64,000 nucleotides of DNA from Proteles cristata cristata (lineage: Eukaryota > Chordata > Mammalia > Carnivora > Hyaenidae). How positions within the stretch are numbered: position 1 is the first letter of the stretch; each line of letters begins with the position of its first letter. The notes beneath the pieces were generated by a model that worked only from the letters and a program-made list of their open reading frames with translations, was not told where the DNA came from and searched no databases. This document shows positions 56,594-64,000 of the stretch, piece after piece. The translations under genes and the position numbers were made by a program. The stretch lies in NCBI GenBank assembly GCA_017311185.1, contig JAESUZ010003282.1:806001-870000 (forward strand). The letters are read 5' to 3'.

Positions 56594-56850
56594 GTCACTG
56601 GAATTTCTTTTCTTTTTTTTTTTTTTTTTATGTTTTATTTATTTCTAGGAGAGAGAGAGAGACAGTGTGAGCAGGGAAGGGTCAGAGAGAGAGGGAGTCA
56701 CAGACTGGAACAGGCTCCAGGCTCTGAGCTGGCAGTCAGCACAGAGCCCGACGCGGGGCTCGAACCCACGAACCGCGAGATCATGACCTAAGCGAAAGTC
56801 GGACGCTTAACCGACTAAGCCACCCAGGCGCCCCTGTCACTGGAATTTCT
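56594..56850. repeat. Perfect target-site duplication of the enclosed SINE
   Basis: GTCACTGGAATTTCT occurs at 56594-56608 and again, identical, at 56836-56850. Confidence 0.97.
56609..56835 (-). mobile_element. Youngest-looking SINEC_Fc-subtype SINE
   Basis: Read on the minus strand it has a GGGGCGCCTGGGTGGCTTAG head, TCGGTTAAGCGTCCGACTTT, CGCGGTTCGTGGGTTCGAGC, CCCGCGTCGGGCTCTGTGCT, GACTGCCAGCTCAGAGCC, a CT body and a CCTAGAAATAAATAAAAC tail ending in a long A-run (seen as about 18 T). Near-intact CpGs and an identical 15-bp target duplication make it the best candidate for a recent, possibly polymorphic insertion. Confidence 0.97.
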
Positions 56851-57230
56851 AAGAGTACTTCTGAGAGCAAGAGTGACGTCTTATGAGACAAGGGCAAATC
56901 AGAAAATATATCAGTCTTCATAAAACTGAAATTAGCCTTGAATCAGCTCAACCACAGATTGGGTTGAACCATTTTATTGCTAGCCTAAAATCATGTCAAA
57001 AACAAACAAACAAACAAACAAGCAACAAAAAATCCTTGATAGAAGATAACGAAATCCTTAAGGCTCTCAAAATCCTTCTACAATTTTTCTCACACATACT
57101 TATTATCATTTAGTGCACAGTTACTGTACTTGCCAAAAGACATCACCAAATGACAAAGTTATAAAACTGTAAGTGACGGTAGGAAGAGAGCCACAGGAGA
57201 TGCAGATTTTACAGTTACTTAACACACATT
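56851..57230. other. Unique sequence with an AAAC run
   Basis: An (AAAC)n run of about five units lies at about 57000-57021. No gene was recognised; a 76-codon frame at 56883-57113 passes through this run and is not informative. Confidence 0.45.
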
Positions 57231-57279
57231 TTTTAAAAAGAAAATTTAATTATTTGTTTTGAGAGAGAGAAAGAGAGGG

Positions 57280-57311
<32 letters not shown>

Positions 57312-57472
57312 AGAGAATCCCAAGCAGGCTTCACATTGTCAGTATAGAGCCCGACTTGGGGCTGGAACTCACAAACCACAAGATCAGACCCAAGCCTGAT
57401 CAAGAGATCAGAGTCTGAAATCAAGAGATCTGAAATCAAGAGTCAGATGCTTACCTGAGCCACTCAGACACC
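57231..57472 (-). mobile_element. SINEC carnivore SINE, older subtype, internally expanded
   Basis: Plus-strand order is TTTTTTAAAAAGAAAATTTA, a GAGAGA body, ATTGTCAGTATAGAGCCCGA, GGGGCTGGAACTCACAAACC, then an expanded segment (57393-57449) where GAAATCAAGAGATCTGAAAT-type units repeat, and a damaged head CCTGAGCCACTCAGACACCC. Target duplication is about CTTAACACACATTT / CTTGAACACAGGCT. Confidence 0.9.
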
Positions 57473-57525
57473 CTTGAACACAGGCTTGTAAATAACAATG
57501 ACAAGTATGTTCAAGACTATAGATA

Positions 57526-57727
57526 GGAGGTGTCTGGGTGGTTCAGTCGGTTAAGCGTCCGTTTTCAGCTCAAGTCATGTTCTCGTAGTTCATGGGTTCA
57601 AGCCCCGTGTTGGGCTCTCTGCTGTCAGCACAGAGCCTGCTCAGATCCTCTATCCCCCTCCTCTCTCCGCCCCTCTTGTACTCTCTTTCTCTCTCTCTCT
57701 CAAAAATAAAAAAATAAACATTAAAAA
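57526..57727 (+). mobile_element. SINEC_Fc-type carnivore SINE
   Basis: The head is GGAGGTGTCTGGGTGGTTCA, with TCGGTTAAGCGTCCGTTTTC, GGGTTCAAGCCCCGTGTTGG, CTGTCAGCACAGAGCC, a CT body and a tail CAAAAATAAAAAAATAAAC. Target duplication is AAGACTATAGATA / AAGAATATAGATA. It lies 53 bp from an opposite-strand copy. Confidence 0.94.
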
Positions 57728-57844
57728 AAGAATATAGATAACAAGATGGGGAATCTATGAAAAGGAATCAAATGGTTATAGAATTGAAAATTGCAATAAC
57801 TATATGTAAGAACTCAATATATGGATGTAATAGAAGATTCAACA

Positions 57845-57990
57845 AACCTCTTTGTTTATTTTTTGTCTTCCACCACTAGCATATGTTTCATAAGAACAGG
57901 GACTTTGTTTATTGTTCCTCTGCAATATCTAAAATAATACCTGGTAAATATTAATACTCAAATATGTGTGAAATGAATGAATGAATGAAT
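57845..57990 (+). repeat. L2 3'-end relic
   Basis: ATAAGAACAGGGACTTTGTT, AATATCTAAAATAATACCTG and the terminal GAAATGAATGAATGAATGAA follow the L2 3' tail. Confidence 0.75.
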
Positions 57991-60034
57991 GGTAGCTCTT
58001 CAAGAAGCAGATACAGTGGCATAGACTTTTAAGGCCAGAGTTGTAAGCAAGGAGATAAGAAAGAAAAGACATGGGGGAAATATTTCTTGGTAGAAGGGCA
58101 GCAAAATATGGAGATATGAAAAAGCTGCAGATTCATAGACCAAGACTTCACTTGATTTGTTCTCTTATTTGCTGCCCTCTACTGCTCTCAGCTGCCCCCA
58201 CAGTAATGAGACTTCTAGTTGAATACAGGAAGGAATGGTTGAAGGCCACCTGTGGTTATGCACCTGCTACACAATTATGGGCTGCCCGGAAGAAAGAATG
58301 AGTTACTAGGTTGGTTTGAACCTCAATAGGAGACTGATAGAACCAGTAAGTGCCGTGATAAAGCTTCCCTGATTCAAATAGCGCTCATCTCTGAACCTCT
58401 TGTGAGGGATGGCAGGAAAACCCTGTATTATAATCCTCTACAGCTTTGCAGTGGACCAAGGAAGGGGAGGGGTGATTTATATAAACCACTTTCTTTCCTT
58501 CCTGTCTCAACTTAGGCAGCAGGCAAGGTACTTTTATAATACTTGTGTTTTCAAAATTATATGTTATTTTAGAGGAGCCATAATAACTGGAAAAGAAGGC
58601 AGGAGAAAAGGGGGTGAGGAGCACAGGGAGGAACCAAGTAGCCCCGATGGTTTAGAGGCAATGGTTCCAACTTCAGAGCCTTCTGTTGCAGCTCTAAATG
58701 CCTTCAAGTTAATAGTAAGAGGGAAAGAAAAAGATTAGCTTTAGTTACAAGTAGTTAGACCATAAAAAATGATGAAAGCAAAAGGTAAACAAACAAATGG
58801 CTGAAGTGAAATATCTCCAAAGAGCTTTCCCTAGTCTCTGTAGCACACAGGTGTTTTCTTCTTTGATAACGGTCTCCATTGAAGTGCATTGGTCGTGTTA
58901 GATGGGCCCTCCAGTTTAGCCTGCTTCTTGGTTTCTTTGCTCTGATTATCAGTGCGGTGTTAGTGTTGTCTCCTTGAGGACAGTGTCAGACATCCATTGC
59001 TGGACCAGGGCTAGGTCACAACTGAAGGGTCTGCAAGGAAATAGTTGAATCCCAAGTCCAGTTTTGGGGCAGAGAGATCTTAGAGTCCATGGTCAGGAAG
59101 CCAAGAAGAGATAGCAGAATCCTAGAAGTCAAATACGTGAGGCACACTACCCTTGACAGTAAGTGAAGGCTTCTTAGAACAAAAACTGGCCAGACAGGAA
59201 TTCAGGTCATGCAAGTCTAGTCTAGAGCATTCTCCCTAATCTACAGACACTAGCACTCTCTTAAGGTGCTGGAGTAACATTTTCAAATTCAGCTGAAAGG
59301 GGCACCCCACTCTTTCATTATATATTTTATAATACCAAAGTCATAATGGGGAGTGGGATTCTCTATCAGTCCAATTCCCAAAAGCTATGTAGAGTAATTA
59401 AAAGAACACTTGGAGGCCTGTGAAAATATTATGCTTTGCAGAGTTTAAGTAATTATTTTTGCTTAGCTTATCTGTGATTTTACATAGTTCTAGTTATAAG
59501 TAGTGGTGTTTTAATTACAGAAAAAAGGGCTCCCTTCATTGAGACATGGCAAGAGAGGAGGCAGAAGTTAGTGACAGTGGCTTGAAGGATTATAGACAAC
59601 TCTGTCAAAAGTGTGCTAAAACACACACACACACACCTTGTACATATAAATACATAGACACATAGTGAAATACAAGTGATTCCACTATAGCCCATGAGCT
59701 ATTTATTTTGTTCCTTTAAAACAGTGACTTGCAATCCAATAACACACTATGAAACTAGGTAAGGGGGCTGTTTTTTGTCAGTCAGTGTGTCATGGTATAA
59801 TTTTACCTATCATTATTTCAGCTGAAGGTGGCATTTAAGAGTTCATCAGTGATTAATAGAGCCCTCCATTGCCCAGAGATGATCTTAGATATTTAAGGAA
59901 AGCGTTTAGTTCAGATTGACAGTTTTTCTACCCTTACAATATCTGTAAAACAAACAAAAAAGTTATGGTGAATTCTATTAAGAAATGTATATTTCATGTA
60001 AATTTCCCATAAACTGTAAGCAGCCATGACAATA
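57991..60034. other. Unique sequence, no recognised gene
   Basis: About 2 kb without a recognised repeat apart from a short AC run at about 59620-59636. Open frames up to 109 codons (58409-58738) are unrecognised. Confidence 0.4.
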
Positions 60035-60035
60035 A

Positions 60036-60076
<41 letters not shown>
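60035..60076. repeat. (CT)n microsatellite
   Basis: About 18-19 uninterrupted CT units followed by CCTCCCCC. There is no SINE body around it, unlike most CT runs in this window. Confidence 0.95.
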
Positions 60077-60840
60077 CCCCAGCAAGCTTCATTTCCCTAT
60101 CAAAAGAGAGCAGTGCCTGCAAAGTCTGAGTAGAAGACTTCTACCATTTTTCAACACCGTCACTTTCTTTTTATGTTTTGTTCATAATGGCAACTGTCTG
60201 GCTTGATACATTGGTTCTGATGCTTTCACCTGCTTGTTGTCATTCAGGTGCTAAACGAGGAGGATGAATATGTATAATTCTTTCAAGAGTGCATTAGAAT
60301 GACCCATCTTGGCATATTTTATGACACATCCCACCAGACCCTGATTATTTTGTGAAGTTGGCATTCAAGTTATACTGGTTGGCTTTTGATAGCTTTTGCC
60401 AACTTCCTCTGAGCATATGATTAATCAGTACAATAAAATGGGACACTCTAAAATGCAGGATTGATGCATGGGTAAGGATTTTAAAACTTTCATTCCTTTA
60501 TCAGTCATTTGAGACAGTTTTAGAGGCTCGTTACCGGAAAGTATTTTAGGAAATTTTCCCTTTTTGATCACTGTGCCAGCATTGTATAGCCTCTCTGGGA
60601 AGAAACGGATCTTTTGATTTTGATCAAGCTTCTTTTTTCCAGCAAGAGGATGTAGTGTTTTCTTCTTTGGAATATTGTCAGGCGACTTTTGACAGAGAGA
60701 AACCAATAATAGCTGGGGAATCTTAGGTCAAATTACCTTAAAAGGCTTTTTTAGAAAGAAATCTGGGATTGAAATTGCAGTAAGTTACCAGGAAAAACAT
60801 ACTCAAAGTTGGAAATCTGCTATTGTTTTTATTCACTTCT
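60077..60840. other. Unique sequence
   Basis: No gene or repeat family was recognised. A 93-codon minus-strand frame (60425-60706) is lysine-rich but unrecognised. Confidence 0.4.
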
Positions 60841-61098
60841 TCACTTAACACATTCTTGTTTCTTTTTTTTAATTTTTAATGTTTATTTATCTTTGAGACA
60901 GAGAGAGACAATGCATGAGCAGGGGAGGTGCAGAGAGAGAGGGAGACACAGAATCCGAGGCAGGCTCCAGGCCCTGAGCTGTCAGCACAGAGCTCGATGC
61001 GGGGCTCGAACCCACAAACTGTGATATCATGACCTGAGCTGAAGTTGGACGCCCAACTGACTGAGCCACCCTGGTGCCCCATCATTTAACACATTCTT
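60841..61098. repeat. Target-site duplication of the enclosed SINE
   Basis: TCACTTAACACATTCTT at 60841-60857 and TCATTTAACACATTCTT at 61082-61098 differ at one position. Confidence 0.95.
60858..61081 (-). mobile_element. SINEC_Fc-type carnivore SINE
   Basis: Plus-strand order is TTTTTAATGTTTATTTATCT, a GAGACAGAGAG body, GAGCTGTCAGCACAGAGCTC, GATGCGGGGCTCGAACCCAC (intact B-box complement) and TGAGCCACCCTGGTGCCCC. Low divergence and a clear target duplication suggest a fairly young copy. Confidence 0.95.
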
Positions 61099-61949
61099 AA
61101 TGAGCTGTATGTGTCAGGGACTAGGAAAGAAACGATGGTATAAAGTCAATGGACAGTCCAGTACAAGTTATAGAATCTTGTAGCTACTGCATGCACATCC
61201 TGGAACTGGGGGAACAATCCTAATGAATAAGATACAAATTCTATTTGCCAGGGGCTCTTTTGCAGAATTCCATCTCACCTGGGAAAGCTAAGTGTTGCCA
61301 AGACAGGGCTAGAACCATTGTGGGTTTCCATTCCTTACAAGGCCTTTTAGGGAGAGGAGACTTGAAAGAGGATGCACAGGATGAAAAGAAAAGATAGAAG
61401 AGGACTCATAGGGTTCCAGAGACTTAGGACAGTGGATCATATTTTATTATGTCTCAGCAGAAGTAGCAATACTGATTCACCAAAACGTTGTTGTATGTCT
61501 CTTTCCAGAGCTCTTTGTATTCAACCTCATTCCTACTATTGGCAACACCAGAGAGTGACTGAGTTGGAGGAATTTTTAGCTTTGGGTAATTTACATCCAT
61601 GTCCTCTCAGTGACCTCAAATAAACATACTGAGTAAAATGTATTTGTATACAAAGTGTCCATACAATTCTTCTACTTCCTCCTCCTCCAGTTGAATTTGG
61701 TCCATAAGTGCCTCTTACACAGAAATCTTGAAGGCATTCCTGCTTCTTGCATTTTTTGTCCCCTATCAGAGCAATGATAAGACTAGATAAGATAAACCAC
61801 AGAAAGTAGAAAGTTACATGCAAGATACATCCATTCAATGCTCCTTTACCCTACCCTCAATGGATTTCACAGAATGAAGTGAGCACAGAGAGCTGCCAGT
61901 GAAGAAAAAACAAGTCACCAAAAGGCAAATCTTGTGAACAATAATTGCA
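61099..61949. other. Unique sequence
   Basis: No gene or repeat family was recognised. Open frames of 83 and 100 codons on opposite strands overlap near 61540-61620 and are uninformative. Confidence 0.4.
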
Positions 61950-62125
61950 GCCAAGTGTTTATTTAACACTTACTCCATGCAGTTACTGTTCTGTATGGTG
62001 TGGTCTATTTTAGAACATTAACCCTTAGTTCATTTAATTCATATTTGCACCCTCAGTAAGTGTAGGAGGCAAGATTTGGCCCTAGGCAGTCTGACCCTAG
62101 AGCCCTGTTCTTATACCTGAAAAGC
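61950..62125 (-). repeat. MIR relic, incomplete
   Basis: GTGTTTATTTAACACTTACT, CATTAACCCTTAGTTCATTT and GGCAGTCTGACCCTAGAGCC are the 3', middle and head blocks of a reverse MIR, with internal loss. Confidence 0.65.
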
Positions 62126-62501
62126 ACCATCCACTCTCTCTAGTGACTCAAAGAGGGTTCAGAACAATTGCCCTGATAGGTTAGTGGCAGTTTCAGCTTT
62201 AGGGGAGGAGGCACTTTTGGATCCTTTCTTTTAAGACTTTGAATTTCATTGATCGTTTGACCAGGGAGTCAATGCTGGTGAAAACTGGGTATCACTGGCT
62301 CTAGAGTCTGGGAACTAGAAGATGCTCTGTTTTCTTAATGCTCTGTGGAACAGATTGCAAAGTTAAAACTGTTTAGTTGTTGATTTCACAGACCAAGAAT
62401 TCAGAGAAGAGGCCATTTTGAAAACTAACAACTCTGTGTTGATTATGAGTTAGTTAAAAAATATGGACTAGGACTCTATGTACCTTTCCCTTTCCCTCCA
62501 G
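62126..62501. other. Unique sequence leading to a candidate splice acceptor
   Basis: No repeat was recognised. It ends in the strong pyrimidine tract CCTTTCCCTTTCCCTCCAG at about 62483-62501. Confidence 0.4.
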
Positions 62502-62656
62502 GTGCCAGTGCATTTAGATGGAGAGTTCTTCAGCAACAGGGGCTCGCTCCTTGTTTGTCGAGGATGCGTTTATCACCATGAAATCAAACACATCTGCGCC
62601 TGGTCATATCATGGGGAGTCTGAGAATAAGTAGATAATCGGTGGAGACTTTAAGAG
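62502..62656 (+). other. Candidate exon (155 bp), unproven
   Basis: A textbook acceptor (pyrimidine tract then CAG at 62499-62501) lies on the left and a near-consensus donor (AAGAG then GTAAGA at 62657) on the right. In the first frame it is open for 44 codons to a TAG near 62634, so it could be a last coding exon or, more likely, a non-coding exon. The peptide is not recognised. Several CpGs are kept (GGCTCGCTCC, GTCGAGGATGCG, TCTGCGCC, AATCGG). It could be a chance pairing of good splice motifs. Confidence 0.3.
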
Positions 62657-64000
62657 GTAAGACGTTGCTGAATGTTTGATTTCTTCTTTTTCTTTTTCAT
62701 GAAAAATAATACATGGAGGTGCCATAAATTAATACAGTGTTCAAAAACAGAAGCCAGGAGAAACCTTTGCTAAGCAGAGGCTGACTTTCCAAAAGCAAAT
62801 GCACAGGGTTCCAGACAAAGAGCTGAGAAACAAAAGCCAAGGCTGCGTTGCCCAGTTAAAGAATTACATTTTGAAAGAAGCAACCTCAACTGGCCAAACA
62901 TTTTTTTTTAATTTACAGGGAAAAAACATGTGATACCAACTATCCTCTGCTTTCTGGTCTTTTGAGTTCATTTTCCAAATCTATACACTAAGGCAGTCGA
63001 GAATACAGTAGAATAAATGTGTCCAGAGAAGAAATAAGTGCATTGGGGAATTGAAGGGAAATGATAAAAATCACTCACACTTCTTTATTGAAATAATTAA
63101 ATATGAAGTGGAGTGGAGAGTTCAGATGAATTCTAATAGTAATTGAATTGGCACTTAGGAGTTACCTTATCTGCATTGCCACAATTCAAAACTCCCCACA
63201 GTGTTTTCTCTCAGTCCACATGATATTAATTATGCCTCTCATCCACCATCTTGTTTGTGAGCAAATTAGTTAGTATGCATCAGGAAGCAACCAGCTATCC
63301 TAATGGGGTTCAGAAAGTAGTTATTCCATTCCTCATAAAAATGACATTCATTTCTCTAGTGCACAAGAAACAGCTAACATGTATACCAACTGCCATAGGG
63401 GACTTTCCCTTCCTGCTTCATGAAAAGAACAAAGATTTCTGCTTTGTATATAAGTCAGACGATCCTATTTCCTCTAGCTGAGAGAAAATCTTGGGCTTGA
63501 TTCTTGTCAACCCCGTCGCCAAAATTATTTGGCTTTCCATAAGTAAGTTTTCTCTTTTACGTGTGCCTTCATGATCCCATCTACTGCCTATTGTTCATAC
63601 AGAACACTTAGGGATATCCTAGCTGAAAGTGGATTTTTGCTATAAAATTTCTCTGACTATGGAATAGTTTTAGTATACTTCTTGGCTTCATTTCGTAGAG
63701 AAGAGAACCCAGGTTTTAACCCAGGTTTTCCAGCCGGTCTAATTATTTCTGCCTCTGATTGTCATCCTTTCCCTTTGGGTGGAGGAGTAAAATCAAAGAT
63801 GATTTCTACAGTAGCTGAATTCTTTCCAACCTTGACTGTATGGACCAGTTTTCTGTTTTGTTTTAGCATTAGCCAGTGGGAAGAGTAGATTCAAGGAGTG
63901 AGGAATTTGTTGGCTAAAATCCTATTTCTCTCATTGTTCTGCTTGAACAGCTCCAGAAAAAAAAAAGGGGGGGGGAGGTATTAACTGAGTTAACCGAAGG
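62657..64000. other. Unique sequence to the window end
   Basis: No gene or repeat family was recognised. A 12-bp direct repeat (AACCCAGGTTTT twice, about 63707-63730) and a pure A-run then G-run (about 63957-63976) are the only repeated features. Confidence 0.4.

Noticed and set aside
1..64000. CRISPR array, operon or phage-like system
   Set aside because: The SINE, LINE and LTR content is that of a mammalian nuclear genome, and no regularly spaced repeats occur.
1..64000. Nuclear mitochondrial insertion, snRNA or rRNA pseudogene
   Set aside because: I looked for recognisable mitochondrial, U6, 7SK, 5S and Y-RNA wording and saw none. A database search could still find a diverged copy.

Overview
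This window is nuclear DNA from a feliform carnivore, most likely a cat (Felidae). The main evidence is 26 copies of a tRNA-derived, carnivore-type SINE. Almost all have the cat-type head (GGGGCGCCTGGGTGGCTC), a Pol III A-box and B-box, a CT-rich body and an AAATAAA-type tail, as in the SINEC_Fc group. Only one copy clearly has the older pan-carnivore body. Around these lie the older layers of any placental genome: L1 fragments, L2, MIR, ERVL/MaLR solo LTRs and hAT-type MITEs. This is not prokaryotic or viral sequence. No operon, CRISPR array, rRNA or intact tRNA gene was seen.

I recognise no protein-coding gene. The longest open frames (about 170 codons) are what chance gives in 64 kb read in six frames. 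None resembles a known protein except the pieces of L1 ORF2 at 49.4-50.4 kb and a scrap at 20.2 kb. The window is therefore intergenic or the inside of one or more long introns.

Layout. 0-12 kb: unique sequence with a possible exon at 705-798, a MIR split by a SINE, a tandem SINE pair sharing a triplicated target site (4.4-4.9 kb), a constrained-looking block at 6.6-8.8 kb, an MLT1 LTR, and a SINE with a long TG/AG microsatellite. 12-22 kb: MIR and L2 relics, an MLT1 LTR, a HAL1/L1M-like relic, a 5'-truncated L1 with a SINE inside it, and an MLT2-type LTR. 22-30 kb: mostly unique, with an octamer-containing AT-rich block, two SINEs and an L2. 30-38 kb: a 1.9-kb old L1, L2 ORF-region relics and two SINEs. 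38-45 kb: L2 and MIR, then a CpG-rich segment (42.6-43.1 kb) followed by an AT-rich block full of ATTA cores. 45-51 kb: repeat-dense (L2, old L1, younger L1, four SINEs). 51-58 kb: a MER58-like relic, a 57-bp tandem duplication and six SINEs, two of them young. 58-64 kb: mostly unique, with one SINE, a CT microsatellite, a MIR relic and a second possible exon at 62502-62656.

The parts most likely to matter are non-repeat: the CpG-rich segment with its AT-rich neighbour, the two splice-site-bounded candidate exons, a pair of RFX-like sites near 6.75 kb, and several low-repeat blocks that read like conserved non-coding elements. Conservation cannot be tested here. Family names of old repeats come from remembered consensus sequences, and their boundaries are approximate.
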